From: Lutimonas halocynthiae | GTDB taxonomy: Bacteria; Bacteroidota; Bacteroidia; Flavobacteriales; Flavobacteriaceae | Assembly (NCBI RefSeq): GCF_030409835.1 | Contig: NZ_JAUFQO010000016.1 | Span: 248,001-312,000, forward strand | Reading direction: 5' to 3' | Length of the DNA: 64,000 nucleotides | Shown: positions 1 to 9,572 of the stretch, piece by piece | Layout of the letters: each line of letters starts with the position of its first letter | How positions within the stretch are numbered: the stretch's first letter is position 1 | Notes under the pieces: generated by a model | The model's input: only the letters and a program-made list of their open reading frames with translations | Told to the model about the DNA's origin: nothing | The model's database searches: none | Made by a program: the position numbers and the translations under genes

Positions 1-159
1 TATGTCCCTGAAAGTGAATACACAATCGCCAGTACTGACTATGGGATTGTCTATGCAGGTGCCATTAAAAAAGATAATTTTTATGCTTGCCAGTTTCATC
101 CTGAAAAGAGTGGGGATATGGGTGAGCAAATATTAAAGAATTTTATAAACATCGTTTAA
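1..159 (+). CDS. hisH: Imidazole glycerol phosphate synthase, glutaminase subunit (3' end only)
   Basis: This is the C-terminal 52 codons of HisH, open from base 1 and ending in TAA at 157-159. The reading frame ends with the QFHPEKSG motif, which contains the His and Glu of the glutamine amidotransferase catalytic triad, followed by a short helix. HisH releases ammonia from glutamine and passes it to HisF for the fifth step of histidine synthesis. hisA starts one base after the stop, so the genes are one operon. The nucleophile cysteine lies outside the window. Confidence 0.93.
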   Translation, partial: YVPESEYTIASTDYGIVYAGAIKKDNFYACQFHPEKSGDMGEQILKNFINIV

Positions 160-160
160 A

Positions 161-886
161 ATGAGGATCATTCCAGCTATTGATATTATTGATGGAAAAT
201 GTGTAAGACTTTCAAAGGGAGATTACTCAACTAAAAAAATATATAATGAACATCCATTAGAAGTGGCTAAAGCTTTTGAAGGAGTAGGGATCAAATATTT
301 ACATCTGGTAGATCTAGATGGTGCGAAGAGCAAAGAAATTGTCAATTATAAAATTTTGGAGCAGATAGCAAGCAAAACAAATTTAAAAATTGATTTTGGT
401 GGCGGATTGAAGTCTGATAAAGATTTGAATATCGCCTTTGAATGCGGAGCCAACCAGGTTACCGGTGGCAGCATAGCGGTAAAGGATCCTGAAGTATTCA
501 AATCATGGTTAAAGGTTTATGGAGCAGATAAAATCATTCTTGGAGCCGATGCTCATGATGAGAAAGTGGCTATATCCGGATGGTTAGAGTCTTCAGATAA
601 GGAGCTAATCCCTTTTATCGAAGGCTATAAAAATGAAGGAATCAATTATGTGATTTGCACAGATATATCAAAGGATGGGATGCTAGAGGGCCCGTCATTT
701 GAGCTTTACAAAAGGATTTTAATGCAAATTCCAGAGATTTCATTAATTGCTTCAGGAGGAATTTCGCACTATGATGAATTAGCTAAGTTGGCTGAATTGG
801 GTTGTGAAGGAACCATTATTGGTAAAGCGATTTATGAGAACAGAATTAGTATGCAACAATTGGAAGCGTTTATACTTTCAAGTTGA
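161..886 (+). CDS. hisA: ProFAR isomerase HisA
   Basis: HisA converts ProFAR to PRFAR by an Amadori rearrangement, the fourth step of histidine synthesis, in the cytoplasm. The 241-residue protein has normal family length and a (beta/alpha)8 barrel. The N-terminal [14 protein letters not shown] segment holds catalytic Asp8, and the LGADAH segment holds the second catalytic Asp130. Phosphate-binding glycines occur in DFGGG near 78-82 and ASGGIS in the C-terminal half. It follows hisH by one base and precedes hisF by 34 bases, so it is part of the his operon. Nothing unusual was seen. Confidence 0.96.
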   Translation: MRIIPAIDIIDGKCVRLSKGDYSTKKIYNEHPLEVAKAFEGVGIKYLHLVDLDGAKSKEIVNYKILEQIASKTNLKIDFGGGLKSDKDLNIAFECGANQVTGGSIAVKDPEVFKSWLKVYGADKIILGADAHDEKVAISGWLESSDKELIPFIEGYKNEGINYVICTDISKDGMLEGPSFELYKRILMQIPEISLIASGGISHYDELAKLAELGCEGTIIGKAIYENRISMQQLEAFILSS

Positions 887-920
887 TTAAAATATAAAGC
901 TCATAAGAGCAGTAATAAAA

Positions 921-1676
921 ATGGTAAGTAAAAGAATTATTCCTTGTTTGGATATCAAAGACGGACGGACTGTTAAAGGCGTCAACTTCGTTGGATTGCA
1001 AGATGCAGGGGATCCTGTAGAATTGGCAGACCGGTATTCAAGAGAAGGTGCAGATGAGCTGGTATTTCTGGATATTACAGCAACTAAGGAAAAAAGAAAG
1101 ACCCTCTTGAAATTGGTTGAGAAAGTGGCCAAAAAAGTAAATATTCCATTTACTGTAGGGGGAGGGATATCAAGTGTTGAAGATGTCAACATGTTATTAC
1201 GAGCAGGGGCCGATAAGGTTTCAATCAATTCTTCTGCGGTTAAGAATCCTGAGTTGATCAGAGAACTGGCCAATAAATTTGGGAGCCAATGTATTGTTTT
1301 AGCAGTAGACGCTAAATGGATCAAAGGGAAGTGGAAAGTATTTTTGGTAGGTGGCCGTATAGAGACTGAATTAGAGCTGTTTGATTGGGTTAAACAGGGT
1401 GTCGAACTTGGTGCAGGAGAGATACTTTTTACATCAATGGATCATGATGGTACGAAAAATGGTTTTGCCAATGAGACATTAAGACAATTATCAGAAATGG
1501 TTAAGGTACCAATTATTGCTAGTGGTGGCGCTGGCCAAATCCAGCATTTTTGCGATACTTTTGTTGAAGGGAAGGCTGACGCTGCCTTGGCAGCAAGTGT
1601 GTTTCATTATAAAGAAATTGAGATTAAGGATTTGAAGTTAGCATTAAAAAATCAAGGAATAAACGTAAGATTATGA
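921..1676 (+). CDS. hisF: Imidazole glycerol phosphate synthase, cyclase subunit
   Basis: HisF forms a heterodimer with HisH and uses the ammonia to turn PRFAR into imidazole glycerol phosphate and AICAR, which links histidine and purine synthesis. The 251-residue barrel shows both catalytic aspartates, Asp11 in PCLDIKDGR and Asp130 in VLAVDAK. Phosphate-binding loops are TVGGGI near 78-83 and IASGGAG in the C-terminal half. The stop overlaps the hisIE start by four bases, suggesting translational coupling. Length and motifs are standard for the family. Confidence 0.97.
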   Translation: MVSKRIIPCLDIKDGRTVKGVNFVGLQDAGDPVELADRYSREGADELVFLDITATKEKRKTLLKLVEKVAKKVNIPFTVGGGISSVEDVNMLLRAGADKVSINSSAVKNPELIRELANKFGSQCIVLAVDAKWIKGKWKVFLVGGRIETELELFDWVKQGVELGAGEILFTSMDHDGTKNGFANETLRQLSEMVKVPIIASGGAGQIQHFCDTFVEGKADAALAASVFHYKEIEIKDLKLALKNQGINVRL

Positions 1677-2266
1677 CAATTAAATTTGACGAACAAACGG
1701 GCTTAGTTCCTGCAATTATTCAGGATGCACAAACAAAAAATGTACTGATGCTGGGCTATATGAATCAAGAATCATATGATAAGACAATTGATTCTAAAAT
1801 GGTTACATTTTACAGTAGGAGTAAGGGAAGACTTTGGACCAAAGGAGAAGAAAGTGGTAACTTTTTGAAATTGGTCAGTATTAAAAATGACTGTGACAAT
1901 GATAGTTTGCTGATATCAGTTTTGCCACAAGGGCCAACGTGCCATAAGGGAACAGATACTTGCTGGGCAGAGACAAATGACGCTAATTTTGGGTTCCTGA
2001 CTACCTTGGAGGCAGTGATCAAAAGCAGAAAGGATAATCCCTCAGATGAGTCTTATGTAGCTTCTCTATTTAAGAAGGGAATGAATAAAATAGCACAAAA
2101 GGTTGGAGAAGAAGCTGTAGAAGTCGTGATTGAAGCAAAGGATGATAATGAAAAATTATTCTTGGATGAATCTGCTGACCTATTATTTCATTATTTAATT
2201 TTGCTTCAAGCTAAGGGATATACCTTAAGCGATATAGAAAAAGTATTAAAACAAAGGCATAAATAA
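1673..2266 (+). CDS. hisIE: Bifunctional phosphoribosyl-AMP cyclohydrolase / phosphoribosyl-ATP pyrophosphatase
   Basis: This fusion carries steps two and three of histidine synthesis. The N-terminal HisI domain (about residues 1-110) contains the metal-binding segments SIKNDCDND and [12 protein letters not shown], with the zinc and magnesium Cys/Asp ligands. The C-terminal HisE domain (about 115-197) is an all-alpha MazG-like pyrophosphohydrolase with the acidic [12 protein letters not shown] and DESADLLFH helices. The fused form is common in Bacteroidota and enterobacteria. It overlaps hisF by four bases and is the last recognisable his gene here. Confidence 0.96.
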   Translation: MTIKFDEQTGLVPAIIQDAQTKNVLMLGYMNQESYDKTIDSKMVTFYSRSKGRLWTKGEESGNFLKLVSIKNDCDNDSLLISVLPQGPTCHKGTDTCWAETNDANFGFLTTLEAVIKSRKDNPSDESYVASLFKKGMNKIAQKVGEEAVEVVIEAKDDNEKLFLDESADLLFHYLILLQAKGYTLSDIEKVLKQRHK

Positions 2267-2270
2267 TCGA

Positions 2271-2681
2271 ATGGACCAGCGACCTGTAAAATCAGTTTCA
2301 TTTACGTACAATTTAAAAGTTGAGGCCCGGCATATTGACACGTTGATGCATGTTAATAATGTGGTGTACCTGCAATGGGTTAATGATATCTCTGAAAAAC
2401 ATTGGGATATATTAGCAAAGAATGGTTTAAAAGAAAAATATGTTTGGGTAGTTTTAAGACATGAACTAGATTATCTTAACGAAGCTGTTTTAGGCGATGA
2501 ACTTACATTACATACCTATATAGGAGAATCGAAAGGAGTTAAATCGGTTCGTCATGTTGAAATTTCTAAAGGGGAAACCTTGCTTTTAAAAGCCGCATCA
2601 ACCTGGTGTTTAATCGATGCCAAGACATTGAGGCCAACCAGAATTAAAAACGATATTTTGGATATTTTGAACTTAGATTGA
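2271..2681 (+). CDS. Acyl-CoA thioesterase, 4HBT hotdog family
   Basis: The 136-residue protein is a single hotdog domain of the 4-hydroxybenzoyl-CoA thioesterase type. The N-terminal segment with IDTLMHVNNVVYLQW resembles the conserved Asp-x-x-x-His-Val-Asn-Asn region before the central helix. Such enzymes hydrolyse acyl-CoA or acyl-ACP thioesters; the substrate cannot be read from the sequence. It begins four bases after hisIE and is probably cotranscribed with the his operon, although no metabolic link to histidine is evident. Confidence 0.82.
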   Translation: MDQRPVKSVSFTYNLKVEARHIDTLMHVNNVVYLQWVNDISEKHWDILAKNGLKEKYVWVVLRHELDYLNEAVLGDELTLHTYIGESKGVKSVRHVEISKGETLLLKAASTWCLIDAKTLRPTRIKNDILDILNLD

Positions 2682-2696
2682 CAGGAATTTTCAATT

Positions 2697-3509
2697 CTAT
2701 TTTACCGTTTTTGAAGAGATGAGGTCTTGTAGGATGATTTCAACACCTAATTCATTATTGCTTTTTGTTTGAAATCTTGCCGCTTTTTTTACATTGTCAT
2801 GTGCATTAGACATGGCATAACTAAAAAAGGCCTGATCAATCATTTCAAGGTCGTTGTTGTAATCGCCAAAAACCATCGTTTCATTCTTTGAAATCCCATA
2901 TTTGTCTTGCAATATCTTTATCGCTCTGCCTTTATTGGCGATAGGATTGGAAATGTCAACCCAGTTTTGACCTGAAATTTTAATCTGAAACTGGTTATCT
3001 AAGTGTTTTACTACAGGATATATAAACTTTTCAGAACTTTTGAAATGATATATAGCAACTTTAAATATCTCGTCAATAGGTAGTTGTGAGAAATTTTCAA
3101 GTACAGTAAATTGAGTGTAATACTCCTTTAGAATATTGATAAATTTTGTGTCGTTTTGTTCAATATACGCTGCCTTTTTGCCGCATAAGACAGTGTAAAG
3201 CCCTTTGGCTTCTTGCACTGCGGGAAGCAATAATTGAACATTTTCATCACTAAGGTATACGGAATCTAATTCTGTTTCCCCTTGTTTAATATAGCCGCCA
3301 TTCTCCGCAACGATGGTAATTTCCTCAGAGATTGAATTCAACTTGTCTTTAATGCTACTGTATTGTCTTCCACTGGCAGCAACAAACTTTACATTATGAG
3401 ATTTAAGTTGTTCATAAAGATCAAAAAATTGTCTGCTTACTTCGCTTTTTGCATTGAGAAGGGTACCATCCATATCGGTAACCACCATTTTAACATTAGA
3501 AAGATCCAT
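2697..3509 (-). CDS. HAD-superfamily Cof-type phosphatase
   Basis: This cytoplasmic sugar-phosphate-like phosphatase has the DxD nucleophile pair at Asp12 and Asp14 (VTDMDGTLL), counted from the chosen start. HAD motif IV is near the C-terminus (FGDYNNDLEMI). The ~270-residue length and large middle cap fit the Cof/YidA subfamily. An in-frame ATG nine codons upstream (3536) is possible, but the DMDGT motif normally sits about 10 residues from the start. A Bacteroidota -7 box (TATTTTTG on the minus strand, 3534-3541) also overlaps the longer start, so 3509 is preferred. The natural substrate is unknown. Confidence 0.85.
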   Translation of the reverse strand: MDLSNVKMVVTDMDGTLLNAKSEVSRQFFDLYEQLKSHNVKFVAASGRQYSSIKDKLNSISEEITIVAENGGYIKQGETELDSVYLSDENVQLLLPAVQEAKGLYTVLCGKKAAYIEQNDTKFINILKEYYTQFTVLENFSQLPIDEIFKVAIYHFKSSEKFIYPVVKHLDNQFQIKISGQNWVDISNPIANKGRAIKILQDKYGISKNETMVFGDYNNDLEMIDQAFFSYAMSNAHDNVKKAARFQTKSNNELGVEIILQDLISSKTVK

Positions 3510-3691
3510 AGTAACTATTAACGATTCAAGTCGCAAAAATAATGCTATCCATTCTTTTACAGGGTAATAAATGATTATTTATTCGCATAAGTTTTTAACG
3601 GTGTTTAAAAATTCGATATTGAATTTATATTCGCCCAAATAGCCTGACAATCAAAATAAAGGATTACTTTTGCACTTCCAAAAAAACAGAT

Positions 3692-5461
3692 ATGCAATCA
3701 ATAAGAAATATAGCAATTATCGCCCACGTTGACCACGGAAAAACTACCCTTGTTGACAAGATCATTGATCAGGCAAAAATACTTGATGATAGAAAGGTTC
3801 GTACAGACCTTCTATTAGATAATAATGACCTTGAAAGGGAAAGAGGAATTACCATTCTTTCAAAAAACGTTTCAGTGAACTACAAAGGTGTTAAGATCAA
3901 TGTGATCGATACGCCTGGTCACGCGGATTTTGGTGGAGAAGTAGAGCGGGTTTTGAAAATGGCTGATGGTGTGTTACTTTTAGTAGATGCTTTTGAAGGA
4001 CCAATGCCACAGACAAGATTTGTATTGAGCAAGGCGCTTGAGCTAGGTTTGATGCCAATTGTTGTTGTGAATAAAGTTGACAAACAGAACTGTACACCTG
4101 ATTTGGTTCAAGAAAAAGTTTTTGATCTTATGTTTGCGCTTGATGCCACAGAGGAACAATTAGAATTTAATACAATATATGGTTCAGCAAAAAATGGCTG
4201 GATGAATACTGACTGGAAAGAAGAAACGGATAATATTATTCCTTTACTGGACGCTATTATTGAAAATATTCCTGAAGCACCTTATAGAGAAGGTACTCCT
4301 CAAATGCAAATTACTTCATTAGACTTTTCGTCCTTTACAGGAAGAATTGCTATCGGACGTGTATTTAGAGGCGATCTTGTAGAAGGAAAGGACTATATGC
4401 TTTGTAAAGCAAATGGCGTTTCAAAAAAGGTTAGAATTAAAGAATTACACACATTTGAAGGACTTGGAAGGGCGAAGACTGATAAAGTAAGAAGTGGAGA
4501 CATTTGTGCCATTACCGGTCTTGAAGGATTTGAAATTGGTGATACTATTGCCGACCTTGAAAACCCGGAAGCATTGCCAAGGATTGAGGTTGATAAGCCT
4601 ACCATGAGTATGCTCTTTACCATTAATAACTCTCCATTCTTTGGAAAGGAAGGTAAATTTGTTACCTCTCGTCACCTAAGAGACAGACTTTTTAAGGAAA
4701 CAGAAAAGAACCTTGCATTAAGAGTTGAGGAAACTGATACTGAAGATAAATTTATCGTTTTTGGGAGAGGTATTTTACATTTATCGGTTCTTATTGAAAC
4801 CATGAGAAGAGAAGGCTATGAGCTTCAGGTTGGTAGACCAAAGGTTATTTTTAAAGATATTGACGGCGTTAAAAGTGAACCTTTTGAAACGCTCGTAATT
4901 GATGTGCCAGAGGCATTATCGAGTAAGGCTGTTAATTTAGTGACGATTAGAAAAGGAGATCTCCACGTTATGGAACCAAAAGGAGATTTACAACATCTTG
5001 AATTTGATATTCCTTCAAGAGGATTAATAGGTTTGAGAAATAAAATTTTAACTGCAACTCAGGGTGAGGCGATTATCAATCACAGATTAAGAGGTTATGA
5101 TGCTTTTAAAGGTGAGTTTAGTGAAGTTGCCAATGGTGCCATCGTTGCATCTGAACCTGGTAAAGCTACGGCATATGCTATTGACAGACTTCAAGACAGA
5201 GGTAAGTTCTTCATAGATGCAAATGATGAGATTTACAAAGGTCAGGTAGTTGGTGAGAACAGCAGACAAGAAGATATGGGTGTGAACCTTATAAAAGGAA
5301 AAAAATTGACCAACGTTAGAAAATCTGGAACTGATGAAGCTTCCAAGATATTTCCTAAAGTTGATTTTTCTTTAGAAGAATGTATGGAATATATCAGGGA
5401 TGATGAATATCTTGAAGTTACACCGTTAAACCTAAGAATGAGAAAAATAGCATTCAAATAA
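3692..5461 (+). CDS. typA: Ribosome-associated GTPase TypA/BipA
   Basis: TypA is a translational GTPase of the EF-G family that binds the ribosome and supports growth under stress and low temperature. The 589 residues contain G1 (AHVDHGKTT, 11-19), the G2 region with RGITI, G3 (DTPGH) and G4 (VNKVD), then EF-G-like domains and the BipA-specific C-terminus. A TACTTTTG -7 box lies at 3665-3672, 19 bases before the ATG, but no good -33 TTG is visible at standard spacing. The gene is monocistronic between a minus-strand phosphatase and the FKBP lipoprotein gene. Confidence 0.95.
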   Translation: MQSIRNIAIIAHVDHGKTTLVDKIIDQAKILDDRKVRTDLLLDNNDLERERGITILSKNVSVNYKGVKINVIDTPGHADFGGEVERVLKMADGVLLLVDAFEGPMPQTRFVLSKALELGLMPIVVVNKVDKQNCTPDLVQEKVFDLMFALDATEEQLEFNTIYGSAKNGWMNTDWKEETDNIIPLLDAIIENIPEAPYREGTPQMQITSLDFSSFTGRIAIGRVFRGDLVEGKDYMLCKANGVSKKVRIKELHTFEGLGRAKTDKVRSGDICAITGLEGFEIGDTIADLENPEALPRIEVDKPTMSMLFTINNSPFFGKEGKFVTSRHLRDRLFKETEKNLALRVEETDTEDKFIVFGRGILHLSVLIETMRREGYELQVGRPKVIFKDIDGVKSEPFETLVIDVPEALSSKAVNLVTIRKGDLHVMEPKGDLQHLEFDIPSRGLIGLRNKILTATQGEAIINHRLRGYDAFKGEFSEVANGAIVASEPGKATAYAIDRLQDRGKFFIDANDEIYKGQVVGENSRQEDMGVNLIKGKKLTNVRKSGTDEASKIFPKVDFSLEECMEYIRDDEYLEVTPLNLRMRKIAFK

Positions 5462-5570
5462 ATTAACAAATTTATGGCCCTTCAATAAGAGGTTATTTAA
5501 TTGTTAAAAAGTGAATCGTTTTTTTCTAAAAAAGTTTAAAATTGTAAATTGCTCAGCAAAAATGATGAGA

Positions 5571-6407
5571 ATGAAATTGAAATATTTGTTCATATTGATC
5601 TTAGGGATTGGTATTTTTTCGTGTAGTGACGATGATGATTCAAATGTAGATGATCATGACCCGGTAGCACAAGCTATAATAGATGATGAAATCTTAATCG
5701 AATTTTTGAAGACACACTATTATACTCCAGAGAAAGAAATTGATACGATTTTGAATGGAGAGACTCCGTTATATGATATCGTAACAACAGATCAAATGGA
5801 GTATAATGAGATTGATTATAAGATGTATTACTTTATTGATCAGCAAGGAGTAGGGCAGCAATCTACCAGAAATGATTCTGTGCAGATTTTGTATCGAGGT
5901 TTTTTGTTAGACAGCCTTATGTTTGATCAGAATTTGAGTTATACTGCTACAAAATCATGGTTTTACTTACCTCAAACCATACCTGGGTTTAGATATGGTG
6001 CCAGTTATTATAAAGAAGGAGAAAAGGTTATATATCCAGATGAATCTTTTGGTTATGAGAATACTGGAAATGGCGTATTTTTTATGCCTTCCGGATTAGC
6101 TTATGCTAATATTGGAACAGTTAGTATTCCACCAAACAGCCCGATTTATTACTTTTTTGATTTGGGTAAGGTGGTTGAGGCCGACGGGGATGGAGATTTG
6201 GTTTCAAACAATGATGAGGATGTAGATGGAGATGGTGACGTTTATAACGATGATACCGATGGAGATCTAATTCCTGATTTTCAGGACATTGATGATGATG
6301 GTGATGGCGTTGTTACCCTGTTGGAGGATACTGATGGTGATGGTGATCCACGAAATGATGATTTTGATGGCGACGGTATTCCGAATTATTTAGATTCAGA
6401 TAGTTAA
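5571..6407 (+). CDS. FKBP-type peptidyl-prolyl isomerase lipoprotein with TSP3-like calcium repeats
   Basis: From the chosen ATG the protein starts with a lipoprotein signal ([18 protein letters not shown]) followed by an acidic linker, as is usual for surface or periplasmic lipoproteins of Bacteroidota. The middle, about residues 75-210, resembles FKBP isomerases ([12 protein letters not shown], later GFRYGAS and [12 protein letters not shown]). The C-terminal ~65 residues are a run of Asp-rich repeats (DGDGD, DVDGDGD, DTDGD, DDDGDG) like thrombospondin type 3 calcium-binding repeats. Starts at 5511 and 5562 are in frame, but the first would bury the signal peptide. It probably assists folding of exported proteins in a calcium-dependent way; this is inference. 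Confidence 0.78.
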   Translation: MKLKYLFILILGIGIFSCSDDDDSNVDDHDPVAQAIIDDEILIEFLKTHYYTPEKEIDTILNGETPLYDIVTTDQMEYNEIDYKMYYFIDQQGVGQQSTRNDSVQILYRGFLLDSLMFDQNLSYTATKSWFYLPQTIPGFRYGASYYKEGEKVIYPDESFGYENTGNGVFFMPSGLAYANIGTVSIPPNSPIYYFFDLGKVVEADGDGDLVSNNDEDVDGDGDVYNDDTDGDLIPDFQDIDDDGDGVVTLLEDTDGDGDPRNDDFDGDGIPNYLDSDS

Positions 6408-6418
6408 ACTATAAAAAC

Positions 6419-6449
6419 AAAGGTTGTGATTTTATCACAACCTTTTTTA
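6419..6449 (+). terminator. Bidirectional rho-independent terminator between FKBP lipoprotein and cysteine desulfurase genes
   Basis: A 10-bp stem (AAGGTTGTGA / TCACAACCTT) with a short T-rich loop is followed by a T run on the plus strand and preceded by an A run. It can therefore serve both convergent genes. The T run overlaps the minus-strand stop codon at 6447-6449. Confidence 0.85.
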
Positions 6450-7586
6450 TTTAGCAATAATTGTACTGAGCTCCTTTATAACCAGATCGACTTCTTTTTT
6501 AGTATTGAATCTGCTAAAAGAAAACCTTACAGAAGTGTGTTTGGCTTCATTTTCGTTCAGAATAGCTGCAAGGACGTGTGAACCTTTACTGCTTCCACTT
6601 TGACAAGCGCTGCCACCTGAGGTAGCAATTCCTTTTAAATCAAGATTGAACAACAACATGGGTTTGTCAATAGGAAACCTAACGCTTAGAATGTGGGGTG
6701 CACTTCTGTCGATATCTGCTGAAAGGCCGTTGAAAGATACTTCAGGTATTTCACGAACTATGCTATTGATAAAATATTCTTTTAATTCTAAAAGTTTCGC
6801 TTTATCCTCTTCAAAATGATCCATTGCCAAGGATAAGGCCATGTTTAATCCTGCTATGCTATGCGTATTCTCAGTTCCAGCTCTTGACCCCATTTCTTGC
6901 TCTCCACCATGAAGAATAGGTTTAATGATATGACCCTTTTTTACAACAGCAAATCCGACACCTTTCGGCCCGTGAAATTTATGGGCACTGGCAGCTATAA
7001 AATCAATAGGTGTTTCTTTTAGATCTAAATTGACATGTCCGATTCCTTGAACCGTATCAGAATGAAAGTAGGCTCCCGCTGCTTTACAAATTTTGCACAC
7101 ACGATCGATATCCAATATATTTCCCAATTCGTTATTGACTTGCATTAAACTGACCAAAGTTTTGGTATTTGAGCTTTTCAGCTTGGTTTCAAGCTCCTCA
7201 TAACTAATTTCTCCTTCACTGTCAATTGATAAGAATTCTTTCTCAATGCCAAAATCTTTATGTAGCATATCTATGGTATGCAAAACCGCATGATGCTCAA
7301 TGGAAGAACTTATAATACGTTTTACCCCTAAATTTTTTACAGCATTATACAGAATCAAATTATCAGCCTCACTTCCTCCGGCCGTAAAAATTACTTCAGA
7401 CGCCTGACAATTTAAATATTTCGCAATGTTTTTTCTGGCTGTTTCTACAACGGCTTTCGCCTTTCTACCAAAATCATGTGTTGAAGATGGGTTTCCAAAG
7501 TTATTTTGTAAATGGTCAATCATTGACTTGATAACCTTTGGATCAAGTGGTGTAGTCGCTGCGTTGTCAAAATATATTTTTTGCAT
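6447..7586 (-). CDS. Cysteine desulfurase, NifS/IscS-type
   Basis: This PLP enzyme takes sulfur from cysteine, giving alanine and an enzyme persulfide used for Fe-S clusters or thiolation. The 379-residue protein has the PLP lysine K203 in ASAHKFHGPKG and the persulfide cysteine C328 in ATSGGSACQSGSS. That is the long flexible loop of class I (NifS/IscS) enzymes. IscS or tRNA-thiolation partners are not adjacent, so the specific pathway is open. A minus-strand -7 box (TACTTTTG, 7591-7598) lies only five bases from the start, so the mRNA leader may be very short. Confidence 0.9.
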   Translation of the reverse strand: MQKIYFDNAATTPLDPKVIKSMIDHLQNNFGNPSSTHDFGRKAKAVVETARKNIAKYLNCQASEVIFTAGGSEADNLILYNAVKNLGVKRIISSSIEHHAVLHTIDMLHKDFGIEKEFLSIDSEGEISYEELETKLKSSNTKTLVSLMQVNNELGNILDIDRVCKICKAAGAYFHSDTVQGIGHVNLDLKETPIDFIAASAHKFHGPKGVGFAVVKKGHIIKPILHGGEQEMGSRAGTENTHSIAGLNMALSLAMDHFEEDKAKLLELKEYFINSIVREIPEVSFNGLSADIDRSAPHILSVRFPIDKPMLLFNLDLKGIATSGGSACQSGSSKGSHVLAAILNENEAKHTSVRFSFSRFNTKKEVDLVIKELSTIIAK

Positions 7587-7698
7587 GTGACAAAAGTAAT
7601 TATTTTCTTAGTTCTAATGTTTTATAATGAAGACAAATCCTTTACTTTTGCAGTTGAAGAAGTGTTTTAATCAGTTTAAGCAAATTGAATCATTTAAG

Positions 7699-8214
7699 AT
7701 GAAGAAAGTACTATTGTTATTGATAATGTTTTTAGGTTTTTCCTGCGATGATGGAGATTTGGATATCTCTAGCTTCGAATTTGAGGATGAGGTGAATCTT
7801 TGTGGAACAAAGGATTATACACTTTATAGGTTGAGTACAAATGAACAGAGAGAGGCCTTGATTGTAACCCTTACAGATCAGCAAATCAGAAAGGATGAAG
7901 ACATTGTTTTACCGGTTAACGTGACCGCTAGCGGTGCTTATACAGTAACGTATCGATTGTTCGATGACCAGTTGACAGATGATTATTTTTGTGCATCTGT
8001 CCCACCGGTAGAACCTACTGTACTTAAAGATTGGAGAGGCGTTTCAGGAACAATATTCGTAGAAAATCAGCCCATATATGACACTGACGGGGAAACTATT
8101 ACTGGTTGGAGGCATTATATAGTCTTAATTGATGTGGTATTGGAGGTAGATGACCAAGAGCTTAAACTTGATGAGACCTTTGTATATGGAACGCTTGATA
8201 CGGGTCCTGCATAA
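7699..8214 (+). CDS. Hypothetical lipoprotein
   Basis: I do not recognise the family. From ATG 7699 the protein has 171 residues, with a clear lipoprotein signal (MKKVLLLLIMFLGFSC) and an Asp-rich segment after the cysteine. The remainder looks beta-rich and contains two further cysteines (LCGTKDY and YFCASVP) that could form a disulfide. An in-frame ATG at 7627 is rejected because a TACTTTTG -7 promoter box lies at 7643-7650, between the two starts. It is flanked by divergent nifS-like and convergent Smr genes, so context gives no clue. Confidence 0.7.
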   Translation: MKKVLLLLIMFLGFSCDDGDLDISSFEFEDEVNLCGTKDYTLYRLSTNEQREALIVTLTDQQIRKDEDIVLPVNVTASGAYTVTYRLFDDQLTDDYFCASVPPVEPTVLKDWRGVSGTIFVENQPIYDTDGETITGWRHYIVLIDVVLEVDDQELKLDETFVYGTLDTGPA

Positions 8215-8223
8215 TAAGTTTTG

Positions 8224-8763
8224 TTATTTTTTGTTTTGGTAAATGATAACTTCAGTTGCCCCCTGACCATATTCAGTATAGGAAGCATCATGAAAGTCAA
8301 CTTGATACTTCTTGAATAAACTTTTTAATTCACTTTTTAGCACGCCAGCCCCACGTCCATGAATAAAAATAATCTTTGGATGCTTCTTAGAAATTGCGAT
8401 TTCAAGCTCTTTCTGAGCTACTTTTAGCTGTAATGAGAGCTTGTCAAAGTTGGTCATTCCGATTTCATTTTCAATAAGTTCGTGAATGTGTAAATCGACT
8501 TCCTTGATGAAATTCCCTTTTTTTACCTTGAATTGTGCCTTGGGTTGTACGCTTTTAATAGTCATGTCTTGTGGAGAGGAATGACTGATTAATTTGTCCC
8601 AGTCCTTATTGATAATGAGTTCATTGGGCTTATAAGTATATTCAAAGCCATCTTCACAAACAATAGTGATCAACTGGAATTCTATCTTAGTGATGACTCC
8701 AGTTAATGTATCGCTGATTACCCCAACGTGGTCACCGATTTTGAATTTGTTATTGGCTTTCAT
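8224..8763 (-). CDS. Smr-domain (MutS2 C-terminal-like) protein
   Basis: The 179-residue protein has an N-terminal beta-rich KOW/Tudor-like part (residues 1-55, GDHVGVISDTLTGVI). A linker leads to a C-terminal Smr domain (about 100-179) with the DLHIHEL start motif and the nucleic-acid-binding HGRGAG loop. Smr domains act as endonucleases or RNA-binding modules in MutS2-related proteins. Bacteroidota often carry a longer DUF2027-Smr version, and this one is compact. A TATATTTG -7 box at 8769-8776 (minus strand) is unusually close to the ATG. Confidence 0.78.
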   Translation of the reverse strand: MKANNKFKIGDHVGVISDTLTGVITKIEFQLITIVCEDGFEYTYKPNELIINKDWDKLISHSSPQDMTIKSVQPKAQFKVKKGNFIKEVDLHIHELIENEIGMTNFDKLSLQLKVAQKELEIAISKKHPKIIFIHGRGAGVLKSELKSLFKKYQVDFHDASYTEYGQGATEVIIYQNKK

Positions 8764-8824
8764 GAGAACAAATATATATTGAAAATTATTGTAATTTTAA
8801 TTCCTTGATCAATTAAATCAATTC

Positions 8825-9112
8825 ATGGGTTTTATTTCATTTTTGGAAGATAATATGCTGTCATGCCAATGGAAAAGTATGGGCATGGAATGTATGGGAT
8901 GTGGCTTTCAAAGATCAGTTATTTTCTTATTGAAAGGAGATTTTACAAATGCATTTCTAAGTTATCCGGCAATTTATTCTCTTATTTTGTTAATCACCAT
9001 GCTGGGTTTGCATTTGAAATTTAATTTTTCTCAAGGGCACAAAATTTTACAATGGCTTTTTATCTTTAATTTGATCATCATCATTGGCAACTATATTTTA
9101 AAATTAATCTAA
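8825..9112 (+). CDS. DUF2752 family membrane protein
   Basis: This is a short membrane protein of 95 residues with the conserved motif CMGCGFQRS near residue 23, typical of DUF2752, then two hydrophobic segments (about 45-63 and 75-93). Its biochemical role is unknown. An internal ATG at 8855 is possible, but FLEDNMLSC resembles the N-terminus I remember for the family, so the longer start is kept. It lies nine bases upstream of a CCC-motif membrane protein gene, a pairing that I recall as common in flavobacteria. Confidence 0.75.
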   Translation: MGFISFLEDNMLSCQWKSMGMECMGCGFQRSVIFLLKGDFTNAFLSYPAIYSLILLITMLGLHLKFNFSQGHKILQWLFIFNLIIIIGNYILKLI

Positions 9113-9121
9113 TCTCAATTT

Positions 9122-9442
9122 ATGTATAAAGAAAAATTACCTTATTCGCAGAGCGCCTTAATTCTTGGCATTTTTTCAATAGTAACCGCTTGTTGTTGCT
9201 GGGGAATAATCGGTATTATTTTAGGAATTATTGGACTTAATAATGCCAACAAAGCAATTCGAATTCACAATGATGATCCTCATAGTTTTGACGGTATCAA
9301 TAATGCGCAAACAGGTAGAACAACAGCGATAATTGGAATTGTTGTTGGGGTTGTATCAATGCTTTGGCATATTTATATTTTAACAACTGGTGAATATCAA
9401 GTATTGTTTGAAGAGTTTAATAATATGTCTGATGAATATTAA
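9122..9442 (+). CDS. CCC-motif (DUF4190-like) membrane protein
   Basis: The 106-residue protein has two transmembrane segments. The first contains TACCCWGIIGIILGIIGL with the three consecutive cysteines; the second is TAIIGIVVGVVSML. The intervening loop carries an NNAQTGRTT stretch typical of the family. It directly follows the DUF2752 gene and is likely cotranscribed. No function is assigned to the family that I know of; a role as a membrane-embedded Cys-containing small protein is all the sequence supports. Confidence 0.75.
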   Translation: MYKEKLPYSQSALILGIFSIVTACCCWGIIGIILGIIGLNNANKAIRIHNDDPHSFDGINNAQTGRTTAIIGIVVGVVSMLWHIYILTTGEYQVLFEEFNNMSDEY

Positions 9443-9572
9443 CATATTGTAAGCAACTCCATCAAAAGCATGATAGTCAATTGATTATAATCGTTAATAA
9501 AACGACTTAATAATTGCTAAAAAATTGATTGGAGCTTTGTTTTCAAGTCAAATATTTCTCTATTTTTACGCT

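Noticed and set aside
887-1324. 145-codon open frame on the minus strand
   Set aside because: It is antisense to hisF, whose complete motifs fix the real frame, and the translation matches no family.
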